This document shows positions 17,627-24,856 of a DNA stretch of 64,000 bases, piece after piece (the stretch's first letter is position 1; each line of letters begins with the position of its first letter). Source of the DNA: Novosphingobium rosa NBRC 15208 (GTDB lineage: Bacteria; Pseudomonadota; Alphaproteobacteria; Sphingomonadales; Sphingomonadaceae). The position numbers were made by a program, and so were the translations under genes. The DNA lies in assembly GCF_001598555.1 (NCBI RefSeq), contig NZ_BCZE01000031.1, positions 1-64,000 on the forward strand. The letters run 5' to 3'. The notes below the pieces were generated by a model. The model did no database searches and was not told the DNA's origin. It saw only the letters and a program-made list of their open reading frames with translations.

Positions 17627-17878
17627 GACGGCGCCGTCTCCATCCTCAACGCGGCACAATCTGCCGTCTCAACCCATCGGCGATGGTTTATGGCACGCGG
17701 CGCAGGCGCCGCCTTCTACCGTTTCGGGTATTTCTCTTAAACGGTCAGGGTGACTTGTTCCGCCGCCCTTTGGGGCCGATCCCTTGGGGCGAACAAGCGG
17801 GCGGCTGCGCCCATCAACCTATCCGGGCAGCCGTTCAGGCAGGCCGCAAAAGCGGGCCGGACAAGACGGGAGAGACTC

Positions 17879-18376
17879 ATGGCCGCAATGCGCGACCTTG
17901 TTGCATGGATCGAGGCAACCCCCATCAGCACCGGGATCAAAAGTCTCGACTGGCTGATCCCCATCACCCAGTCGATCCATATTCTGGCGATTGCCGTGGT
18001 GATGGCCAGCATCGTCATGCTCGACATGCGCGTCGCCGGTTTCACCCACAGCGGCGACAGCTTCGAGCGGCTGACCCGCCGTTACCTCCCCTGGGTGTGG
18101 AGCGCCCTGCCAGTGCTGCTGTGTTCGGGGCTGGTGCTGATCCTGGGCGAACCGGGGCGCGAACTGCTCAACCGCTTCTTCTGGTACAAGATGACGATGC
18201 TGGTCACTGTGGTGATCCTGACCCTGCTGATCCAGCGGAGCGCCGCAAGCACGCAGGCCCAACGCATCGACCAGCTGCCGTCCGCCACGCGCGGGCAGCT
18301 GCGCGCGATCGCCAGCGTCTCGCTGGTGCTGTGGTTCGGCATCATCACCTGCGGGCGCTGGATCGCCTACGCCTGA
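17879..18376 (+). CDS. Small membrane protein, DUF6644-like (first copy)
   Basis: 165 aa from the ATG at 17879 (GGGAGAGACTC upstream). Four hydrophobic segments; IEATP at the start, SIHILAIAVVMASIVMLDMR in the second segment and WFGIITCGRWIAYA at the end are shared with the next gene, so the two are tandem paralogs. Conserved His, Asp, Arg and the C-terminal CGRWI motif could be functional, but no activity is known. The pair precedes an exported alpha/beta-hydrolase-fold protein. Confidence 0.65.
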   Translation: MAAMRDLVAWIEATPISTGIKSLDWLIPITQSIHILAIAVVMASIVMLDMRVAGFTHSGDSFERLTRRYLPWVWSALPVLLCSGLVLILGEPGRELLNRFFWYKMTMLVTVVILTLLIQRSAASTQAQRIDQLPSATRGQLRAIASVSLVLWFGIITCGRWIAYA

Positions 18377-18407
18377 TCTTTATCCAGATTTACGAAGGAT
18401 TTGCGCC

Positions 18408-18896
18408 ATGGCCCTGCAGGATTTGCTCGCCGCCATCGAAGCCACCCCGGTCGCCCAGGCCATTGCGGGATCGGCCTTTCTGTTTCCCGTGATCGAGGTG
18501 GTGCATGTTGCCGCCATCGTGCTGGTGGTGGGCACCATCGCCATGCTCGATCTGCGCCTGCTGGGCGTGGCCCGGCGCGATCAGGGGGTGCTCGACCTCA
18601 GCCGCGAGACGCTGATGTGGACCTGGGCCTGCTTTGTGCTGGCGCTGGTCACCGGATCGCTGATGTTTGCCTCGGCGGCCACGCGCTATGCCGGGCTCTG
18701 GGCCTTTCAGGGCAAGATCGTGCTGCTGGCGCTGGCGGGCTGCAACATGCTGGTGTTCCATGCCGGCGCCTATCGCTCGGTGGCGGCGTGGAACACGCAA
18801 TTGCCGCCGCCGCCCGGCGCGCGCATCGCCGGGGCGCTGTCGCTCACCCTGTGGACCGGGGTGGTGATCTGCGGGCGCTGGATCGGCTTTCTGTGA
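18408..18896 (+). CDS. Small membrane protein, DUF6644-like (second copy)
   Basis: 162 aa, paralog of the preceding gene (31 bp away). Shared features: IEATP near the N-terminus, VVHVAAIVLVVGTIAMLDLR, an internal tryptophan-rich third segment, and VVICGRWIGF at the C-terminus. Both have four predicted membrane segments, so they may form a heterodimer. The stop codon overlaps the GTG start of the next gene, which ties it to the alpha/beta-hydrolase-fold protein. Function unknown. Confidence 0.7.
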   Translation: MALQDLLAAIEATPVAQAIAGSAFLFPVIEVVHVAAIVLVVGTIAMLDLRLLGVARRDQGVLDLSRETLMWTWACFVLALVTGSLMFASAATRYAGLWAFQGKIVLLALAGCNMLVFHAGAYRSVAAWNTQLPPPPGARIAGALSLTLWTGVVICGRWIGFL

Positions 18897-19753
18897 GCAG
18901 CGCCGCCCTCACCCGCCGCGCGGCCCTGATCGGGCTGGGCGGCGGGATCGCGACGGCGGCCATCCCCGCGCTGGCCGCCACCCCCGTCCTGACCGAACAT
19001 AGGGTCGATGCCCCGGGTGCCCGGCTCTATGTCACCGATACCGGTGGCCATGGCCCGGCGCTGCTGCTGGCCCACCCGGTCACCGGCAGCGCGCTGGTGT
19101 GGGAGCATCAGCAGGCCGCCTTTGCGCGCGCCGGGTATCGCGTGGTGGCCTGGTCGCGCCGGGAGCATGCGCGCACCATCGTGACCGGCGCGGACCCCGG
19201 CACCAATGCCGATATTCTGGCCATCGCGCAGGCGCTGCAGCTGGGCCGCTTCCATCTGCTGGGCTCGGCGGCGGGGGGCGGCATCGCGATACAGTTCGCC
19301 GTGGCCCATGGCGCGCGCCTGCGCAGCCTGACCATGGCCAACAGCATTTCCGGCATCGCCGAGCCCGCCTTCAAGGACTGGGCCGAAAGCCTGCGCCCGG
19401 CGCCTTTTGGCCAACTGCCTGCCGCCATGCGCGAACTTGGCCCCGAATATCGCGCCGCCAACCCGCAAGGCACGCAGCGCTGGGCCGATCTGGAAGCGCA
19501 TGCCCGCACCGCCCCGCTGGGCGCTCCGCCCGCGCAGGGCGTGACATGGCAGGATGTCCGCCGCCTCTCCATGCCGGTGCTGTGGGTGACGGGGGATGCC
19601 GATCTCTTCGTGCCGCCAGCCCTGCAACGCGAGGCCGGGCGCCATGCGCCGCGCAGCCATTACGCTGTGATCCCCAGGGCAGGCCATTCGGCCTATTGGG
19701 AAGAACCCGAAGCCTTCAACCGGGCAGTGCTGACCTTCCTGCAGCACGCCTGA
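18893..19753 (+). CDS. Tat-exported alpha/beta-hydrolase-fold protein lacking the nucleophile Ser
   Basis: 286 aa from a GTG that overlaps the stop of the preceding gene (GTGA). TRRAALIGLGGGIA is a twin-arginine leader. The fold is clear: LLLAHPVTGSALVW (oxyanion region), acid D237 in WVTGDADLF and H265 in RAGHSAYW. The nucleophile elbow, normally G-x-S-x-G, reads G124-S-A126-A-G128, so the catalytic position is alanine and the only serine is one place early. The protein may bind ligand or catalyse a serine-independent reaction, as cofactor-free dioxygenases and some lyases of this fold do. Confidence 0.8.
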   Translation: MSSAALTRRAALIGLGGGIATAAIPALAATPVLTEHRVDAPGARLYVTDTGGHGPALLLAHPVTGSALVWEHQQAAFARAGYRVVAWSRREHARTIVTGADPGTNADILAIAQALQLGRFHLLGSAAGGGIAIQFAVAHGARLRSLTMANSISGIAEPAFKDWAESLRPAPFGQLPAAMRELGPEYRAANPQGTQRWADLEAHARTAPLGAPPAQGVTWQDVRRLSMPVLWVTGDADLFVPPALQREAGRHAPRSHYAVIPRAGHSAYWEEPEAFNRAVLTFLQHA

Positions 19754-19760
19754 CAGGAAA

Positions 19761-19789
19761 GGGCCGGTCGGGTTGGTCCCGACCGGCCC
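19761..19789. terminator. Convergent-gene terminator hairpin
   Basis: Perfect 12-bp stem (GGGCCGGTCGGG / CCCGACCGGCCC) with loop TTGGT, between the convergent ends at 19753 and 19803. Likely bidirectional. Confidence 0.75.
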
Positions 19790-19802
19790 CGGCCCATGCC
19801 CC

Positions 19803-20516
19803 TTATTTCGCTTTCGCCTTGTCGGGATCGACCAGCTTGCCCACCAGATGCTCGCGGTCGAGGCAGATGTCCTCGGCCACGGTCAGCCCCGGCTGGCGCT
19901 GGAACACCAGACGTGCCGTCCAGGGGCGGGTGAAGGTGTCGGGATCGGTGAACTGCGCCACCATCTCCATCCGGTCCTTGTCCAGCGCGCGGAACCGCTC
20001 GGTGATGCGCAGCTTGTCGCCATGGGGCAGGCCGGACCTGTCGAGCGCCACGCCCTCATGCAGCCCCTGCACATCGACGACCAGCGTGTCGCCCTCCCAC
20101 CGGCCCGCATTCTGGCCGAAATAGGTCGGGCCGATCACCTCGCGCGGGGCTTCCATCTCCACCATGCGCACCAGCCGGTTCCACTGATAGGCGAACAGCA
20201 CGCGCGGCCCGGTGACGATCGCCGAGAAGGGCGTGCCCGGATCGGCCATCAGCCGCGGTTCGCCGGGCGGCTTGCAGCGCCGCGCGGGATCGACCTTGGG
20301 GTCGCCCGCCAGAAAGCCCGGTTTCACCCTGGCCCATGCGGCGGCGGCTTTGGGGGTCAGCGGCAGCGGCTTGCCATCCGTGCTGCGCAGCACGCCATCG
20401 CCCTGAGCGCGCCATGTGCCGTTGAGCCAGTCATGGCTGCTGTCGGGCGCTGCCTGCAGCGCCGCCGGAACCGCCATCAGCACCGCCAGAGCGGCTTTCA
20501 TTCGTCCGCGTCCCAT
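19803..20516 (-). CDS. Exported protein of unknown function (paralog of next gene upstream)
   Basis: 237 aa from the ATG at 20516, which overlaps the preceding stop (TGATG). MKAALAVLMAVPAALQA is a Sec-type signal; a start at this inner ATG (20501) is possible. No known enzyme motif. Segments FAYQWNRLVRMVEM, GRWEGDTLVVDVQGL and GLTVAEDICLDREHL match, in the same order, the neighbouring gene at 20516-21337, so both arose by duplication. The pattern suggests a lipocalin- or beta-barrel-like ligand-binding protein; this is a guess. Confidence 0.65.
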   Translation of the reverse strand: MGRGRMKAALAVLMAVPAALQAAPDSSHDWLNGTWRAQGDGVLRSTDGKPLPLTPKAAAAWARVKPGFLAGDPKVDPARRCKPPGEPRLMADPGTPFSAIVTGPRVLFAYQWNRLVRMVEMEAPREVIGPTYFGQNAGRWEGDTLVVDVQGLHEGVALDRSGLPHGDKLRITERFRALDKDRMEMVAQFTDPDTFTRPWTARLVFQRQPGLTVAEDICLDREHLVGKLVDPDKAKAK

Positions 20517-21337
20517 CATTGATATCCAATCCCGAATGCCTCGCCGAAGTCCTCGCAAATGTCCTCCACGTAATGGAGGTCGGGCCGCCAGCGCAGCGTG
20601 ATCTTCTCCACCGGCTGCAGCGTGCCGCTGTCATCCGCCTTGAAGCGCTGGATGGCGATGTTGCCATCGGGCAGCTTGGTGGCCTTTTCGACATAATGGT
20701 CGGTGCCCGGCTTGCCGCGCGTGGCCACCTGCGTGGTGTCGATCACCAGCGTGTCGCCATCCCAGCGCGCGATGGAATCGCCGGTGTAGGAGGGCTTCGC
20801 GTCCGGCCTGTGCCGGTCGGCGAAGGTCGCCCAGCGCAGAACGTGATTTTCCTCCATCAGGAACATCACCTCGCGCGGGTTCATGAGGACCGTGGTCGAA
20901 TAGCTGGTCAGAGCGCCGAAACCGGTCACCACACAGGCGCCCGCCCCCAGATTGGTGGGCTTGCCGCCCCCCGGAGGACCGCCCGGGCCACCGGGCTTCC
21001 CGCCGCCACCGGCAGGACCACCCGGCCCGCCCGGCTTGCCGCCGCCCGCCGGCGTGCCGGGAGGGCCGCCGGGATCACGCAGGAAATTATACATGCCATT
21101 GAAATCGCGCGGATCCTTCGATGGCGGCGCGCCCTGGATGTTTTGGCGCGTCAACTCGCTGGCATCGGGCTTGATCCGCCCGTTCGACAGGCTGGACTTG
21201 AACTGCGGCGGCGCATCCTGAATGTCGGCGTCGCTGGCGGAACTGACCTGCGCCAGCGCCGCCAGCGGCAGGCACCACAGCCCCCCGGCGATCATCAGCG
21301 CGGCCAGCCTTTCGTGTCGTTTCGGATGAAACGGCAT
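20516..21337 (-). CDS. Exported protein with Gly/Pro-rich linker, unknown function
   Basis: 273 aa from the ATG at 21337 (GGAGAG upstream; the ATG at 21352 overlaps that RBS). Signal peptide about residues 10-30. Residues about 88-126 are a low-complexity linker built of PGGPGGPAGGG-type repeats with lysines. After it comes the domain shared with the downstream paralog: FLMEENHVLRWATF, ARWDGDTLVIDTTQVAT and DLHYVEDICEDFGE. The two proteins, together with the DUF6152-like protein, form an exported trio. Function unknown. Confidence 0.65.
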   Translation of the reverse strand: MPFHPKRHERLAALMIAGGLWCLPLAALAQVSSASDADIQDAPPQFKSSLSNGRIKPDASELTRQNIQGAPPSKDPRDFNGMYNFLRDPGGPPGTPAGGGKPGGPGGPAGGGGKPGGPGGPPGGGKPTNLGAGACVVTGFGALTSYSTTVLMNPREVMFLMEENHVLRWATFADRHRPDAKPSYTGDSIARWDGDTLVIDTTQVATRGKPGTDHYVEKATKLPDGNIAIQRFKADDSGTLQPVEKITLRWRPDLHYVEDICEDFGEAFGIGYQ

Positions 21338-21393
21338 CGGCTCTCTCCTCATGGATCGGGCAGCGGACCCTTCCGTCTGCCCTTCATCTTGTC

Positions 21394-21425
21394 GCGCCTT
21401 GCGGTCCCCCCGGGCCGCAAGGCGC
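21394..21425 (-). terminator. Intercistronic hairpin
   Basis: Perfect 11-bp stem (GCGCCTTGCGG / CCGCAAGGCGC) with a 10-nt loop in the 122-bp gap after the DUF6152-like gene. Possible terminator or attenuator that lowers expression of the two downstream genes; there is no T run. Confidence 0.45.
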
Positions 21426-21459
21426 CCGGCGTCGTGCAACGCCGGATGTCGGGCCGCGG

Positions 21460-21849
21460 TTACACGATGCCGAATTTCAGCGTCGTGCCATCGGCCTTCT
21501 TCACGGTCAGGAATTCGCCGCCCTTGCTGCCATCGCGGTTGGGGGCGACCAGCAGGCGGATCTTCTCGCCCGGCTGGATCGAATCCCGTTTCCAGCCATT
21601 GCGCGCCAGGATCGAGATCGAGGGGCCTTCCAGCCGCCATTCCTCATTCCCGCCCTTGCCATCGGGCACCACCAGCGTGATCCAGGTGTGCGGGTTGGTC
21701 CAGTCGAACACCTTGAGCGTGCCGCCCACCACCAGCGGCTTGGACCGGTCGAAGGCCGCCGCCGAATGATGCGCCATCGCCGCATCGGGCACCGCCGCCG
21801 TGGCGGCCAGAACAGCCGCCATCGCGACGGCCAGCTTGCGTGTCATCAT
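21460..21849 (-). CDS. DUF6152-like exported small protein
   Basis: 129 aa from the first ATG of ATGATG (GGAGAAGGA upstream). Signal peptide about residues 2-24, cleaved near AMAHH. The mature protein of about 100 residues begins HHSAAAFD and contains FDWTNPHTWITLVV, a pattern typical of DUF6152 proteins: an N-terminal HHS and an NPH motif, possibly metal-binding. These small beta proteins often lie beside TonB receptors and unknown exported proteins in sphingomonads and related groups. Function unknown. Confidence 0.65.
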   Translation of the reverse strand: MMTRKLAVAMAAVLAATAAVPDAAMAHHSAAAFDRSKPLVVGGTLKVFDWTNPHTWITLVVPDGKGGNEEWRLEGPSISILARNGWKRDSIQPGEKIRLLVAPNRDGSKGGEFLTVKKADGTTLKFGIV

Positions 21850-21974
21850 TCCTTCTCCTTTGGACCCGGCGCCTTCCACTCGGCGTCGCGGATCAGTGCA
21901 TCACGCGCGCCGGTGCCAATCACCAGTCACGCAAAACGTATGTCAGCCATGCGCGAAACCGGTGCACAGGGCGC

Positions 21975-22868
21975 TCACCGCTCCACCTGCGCCAGAAAGC
22001 CGCGCAGGGCGGGCAGCAGCAACTCGGGTGACTGGATCGCCATGAAATGGCCGGTCTCCAGCGCGATAAAGCGGCCTTGCGCCATATGCCGCGCCAGCGC
22101 CTCGCCCTGGGCCAGCGGACGCGCGGGATAGAGCGCCGCGCCCGCCACCAGCACCGGGCAGCGCACGGCCGCCACGATGGGGGCGAAATCGGTGGTGGCG
22201 ATCATCCGCAAGGTGGCGGCCAGCGACACCGGATCGGCGGAGAGCTGCAAGGCCCTGAACCGGTCCAGCCGCGCGGCATCGTGGCGGATCGCGTCGGGAT
22301 AGATGTCACGCATGTCGCCCAGCAGGGCCCGCATACCGGTGCGCTCGATCCGCGCCGCCTGCGCCAGCGTTGCCGCACGCGCCTCTGGCGGCACGCCCAC
22401 GGCGGGCGAAAGCGCCATCACCCCGCGCACCCGTTCGGGCCAGCGCGCGGCGAAACGCAGCGCAATCGCTCCGCCCACCGCGCCGCCGACCAGCACCACC
22501 GGCCCGCGCAAACCCGAGGCATCGAGCAGATCGCGCAGATCCTCGACCTCATCCTCGATGCCGACCGCGCCATCGATCCGCTCGGACAGGCCGAAGCCGC
22601 GCAGATCGTAGCGCAGCACCCGGTGGTCGCGCGCCAGATCGGGCGCCACATCGTCCCAGCCCTCCAGCGTCATGCCCATTTCATGGAGCAGCACCACCGG
22701 AGGGCCGGAGACCGGCCCGGCCAAAGCATAGCGCAGGCTGACCCGATCGTTGACCATAAAGCCCTGCCGCGCGCCCGCATCCTGCGCAGCGGCGGAACCA
22801 GCGGCAAGGGCAAGCCCCGCCGCCAGCATCAGCCCACGCAAGGTCTGGTCAAGAAAAGCGCGCGGCAT
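21975..22868 (-). CDS. Exported alpha/beta-hydrolase-fold protein lacking the nucleophile Ser
   Basis: 297 aa with an N-terminal signal (LMLAAGLALAAGSAAAQ). Fold marks: VVLLHEMGMTLEGW, RYDLRGFGLSE and the late histidine H274 in LETGHFMAIQ. The nucleophile elbow reads G128-G-A130-V-G132, so Ser is replaced by Ala, and the usual acid position (VAGAALYPARP) lacks Asp as well. It is the second such protein within 4 kb. It lies 5 bp after an exported SnoaL gene. A binding or non-hydrolytic role is more likely than esterase activity. Confidence 0.78.
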   Translation of the reverse strand: MPRAFLDQTLRGLMLAAGLALAAGSAAAQDAGARQGFMVNDRVSLRYALAGPVSGPPVVLLHEMGMTLEGWDDVAPDLARDHRVLRYDLRGFGLSERIDGAVGIEDEVEDLRDLLDASGLRGPVVLVGGAVGGAIALRFAARWPERVRGVMALSPAVGVPPEARAATLAQAARIERTGMRALLGDMRDIYPDAIRHDAARLDRFRALQLSADPVSLAATLRMIATTDFAPIVAAVRCPVLVAGAALYPARPLAQGEALARHMAQGRFIALETGHFMAIQSPELLLPALRGFLAQVER

Positions 22869-22873
22869 GGCCC

Positions 22874-23644
22874 TTACTTGTCCGCCGTATAGGCCGTGGC
22901 GGGGTCGAAGTGGCAGTAGGGTTCGGGGATGAAGGGCCCCTGTGGCGAGGACTTGCCATCATAGCGCCAGATCTTGCCGGGCATCACATAGCCCGGTCGG
23001 GCCTGACCGGCGTTCGGCCCGGCGCGCGCGCTGTCACGCCCGGACACGCCGGCCACGCCGGGGCCGCCCTGCTTGGCGTTCATCTCGCGCGCGGTCTGGG
23101 TGATCGGGGTGGAGAATTTGGTGTTGAACACCGGATAGACCCGCAGGTGCCAGATCTTCCACTTGCCCTCTTCCTTGGTGAAATCGACGGCATATTTCAC
23201 CCAGAGCCAGCTGCCGATGTCGTCAGGGCCCTGAATGCTGGGGCCGAAACTGTCCCACACGCCCTTGGCCGTCTTGCCGTCCCCGGCGATCTCGATGATC
23301 GGCGAGAACATCGAATGCATATGCAGGATGCCGGGGCGGCGGTCCTCGTCAGGGTCTTCGAAACGGGCCTTCATCGCGGCGATGCCGACGGGGCCGCCCG
23401 GCGTCAGCCAGCTGACGCCCTCGGTGTTGAGCGCGAAGAGATTGGCCAGCGTGCCTTCACCGCGCAATGTACCCAAATGGTCATAGCGGCCTACCAGATT
23501 CTGGATCTCGTTCAAGGCCACGGCGCGTTCGGCCACCGGCACGGTGCAGTTTTCGGCAGCGGCGGCATGGCTGGCGGCGGGCATCAGCGCGTTTATGGCG
23601 GCCAGGCTCAACAGGCCGACCGATCGACCAATGCGTGACGTCAT
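22874..23644 (-). CDS. Exported SnoaL/NTF2-like protein
   Basis: 256 aa from the ATG at 23644 (GAGGGAGAGAGGG upstream). Signal peptide to about residue 27 (ALMPAASHA). Residues about 35-185 have an NTF2/SnoaL-like pattern, with EIQNLVGRYDHLG, HMHSMFSPIIEIAGDG and WKIWHLRVYPVF. A Gly/Pro-rich loop (about 190-225) and a C-terminal part with PFIPEPYCHFDP follow. It heads the minus-strand set of exported proteins down to 19803 and is the second exported SnoaL protein of the window. Possible dehydratase or isomerase; unproven. Confidence 0.72.
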   Translation of the reverse strand: MTSRIGRSVGLLSLAAINALMPAASHAAAAENCTVPVAERAVALNEIQNLVGRYDHLGTLRGEGTLANLFALNTEGVSWLTPGGPVGIAAMKARFEDPDEDRRPGILHMHSMFSPIIEIAGDGKTAKGVWDSFGPSIQGPDDIGSWLWVKYAVDFTKEEGKWKIWHLRVYPVFNTKFSTPITQTAREMNAKQGGPGVAGVSGRDSARAGPNAGQARPGYVMPGKIWRYDGKSSPQGPFIPEPYCHFDPATAYTADK

Positions 23645-23943
23645 TCCCTCTCTCCCTCGATGCATGCCGGAAACGTTGCCCGACACGGCGGATTGCCAGC
23701 CTAGCTATAGCCATCAACCCGGCGGAGGAAATGGGCGCGACGGATCGCTGCGGCACGAAAAATGTAAATTTATATTTGATAACCAGATAGATAATTCATG
23801 CCATTCCAATCTGGGCATAGCTGAATCACCACAAACGGGCGACCTCAACCCGCCCGTTCCAGCCTAAGAGCCCTGTAACGCGACAAAAGGCCGTCTCGTC
23901 GGCCGGGCGCGCAAGGCATCACAACAGCTGGGAGGGGTTCGCC
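23645..23943. promoter_or_regulatory. Divergent regulatory region
   Basis: 299 bp between the exported SnoaL gene (-) and the PhoN-fold gene (+). Positions about 23755-23810 are the most AT-rich part of this area and probably hold both promoters. No clear operator was found. Confidence 0.4.
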
Positions 23944-24771
23944 ATGCGGGCGAGGGGACGCTTGGGCACAGTTTTCAACACCGGTGGGATCGCTTGCATC
24001 GGGCTGGCGGCAATCGCCCTCGGCGCCGCGGCGGGAGGGGCCCATGCGCAGGCTCCCAACGGATCGCCGCCCGGCCTGCCGCCGGAATACCGAGCCTATC
24101 TGGCACAGAGCGGGCTGCATCGCGAGCAACTGGCCCCCCGCCCGGCCCCCGGCTCCCCCCGCGACAGCGCCGACCGCGCCTTTTTCCAGCAGACCCGCAA
24201 GCTGGAAGGCACGCCGCGCTGGACGCAGGCGCAGGCCGATGCGGGCAAGGGCGTGCTCAAGGCCTTCGCCTGCGCCGCCGGGACCACGCTGAGCGCGGAG
24301 AATGCGCCTCGTCTGGTCAAGCTGCTCTCGCGCTATCGCACCGATATGATCACCCTGACCCGCATCGCCCCGCAGGAGGCCCAGCGCCCCTATCAGCGTG
24401 ACAAGGGCGCCGTCTGCCTGACCGACAAGGCGCTGACGATGGCCGGGAACACACCCTCGATCCAGTCGGCCTGGGCCTGGACCATCGGCCTAATCCTTGG
24501 CGAGGCCCTGCCCGCCCGCGGCGATGCGCTGATGGCCCGCGCCCGCTCTTATGGTGACAGCGCCGCCATCTGCGGTTTCGCCAGCGTCAGCGAGGTGATG
24601 GCCGGGCGCGATCTGGCCGGGCCTCTGCTGGCCCGCGCCCGCGCCGAAGCGGAATTCCGCACCGATCTTGCCGCCGCCCAGCAGGAGGTCGCCCATGTGG
24701 CGGCTCAAGGCAGCGCCCCGGCGGAAGGCTGCGCGGCGGAAGCCGAAGCAACGGCAGGCTCGGTGCTCTGA
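23944..24771 (+). CDS. Degenerate class A acid phosphatase (PhoN fold)
   Basis: 275 aa with an N-terminal signal ending near AHAQA. The order of segments follows class A non-specific acid phosphatases of the PAP2 superfamily. The three catalytic motifs are lost, however: RPY is kept from the first, PSGH reads PSIQ (171-174), and the G-x-H-x-x-S-D region reads GFASVSEVMAGR (211-222), removing the nucleophile histidine and its partner. The C-terminal coiled part (ARARAEAEFRTDLAAAQQEV) is family-like. It is 85 bp upstream of a TonB receptor and may bind, not hydrolyse, a ligand. Confidence 0.7.
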   Translation: MRARGRLGTVFNTGGIACIGLAAIALGAAAGGAHAQAPNGSPPGLPPEYRAYLAQSGLHREQLAPRPAPGSPRDSADRAFFQQTRKLEGTPRWTQAQADAGKGVLKAFACAAGTTLSAENAPRLVKLLSRYRTDMITLTRIAPQEAQRPYQRDKGAVCLTDKALTMAGNTPSIQSAWAWTIGLILGEALPARGDALMARARSYGDSAAICGFASVSEVMAGRDLAGPLLARARAEAEFRTDLAAAQQEVAHVAAQGSAPAEGCAAEAEATAGSVL

Positions 24772-24856
24772 CGCCCCGGCCCCAAGCGATACGAAGCCAA
24801 CCAACAATCAGAGTGCGCCCGCAAACAGGGGCGCACCGCACTCATGGGGAGATGAC

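Noticed and set aside
20952..21221. Proline-rich open frame on the plus strand
   Set aside because: Mirror of the Gly/Pro-rich linker gene on the minus strand, which has a signal peptide, RBS and a paralog.
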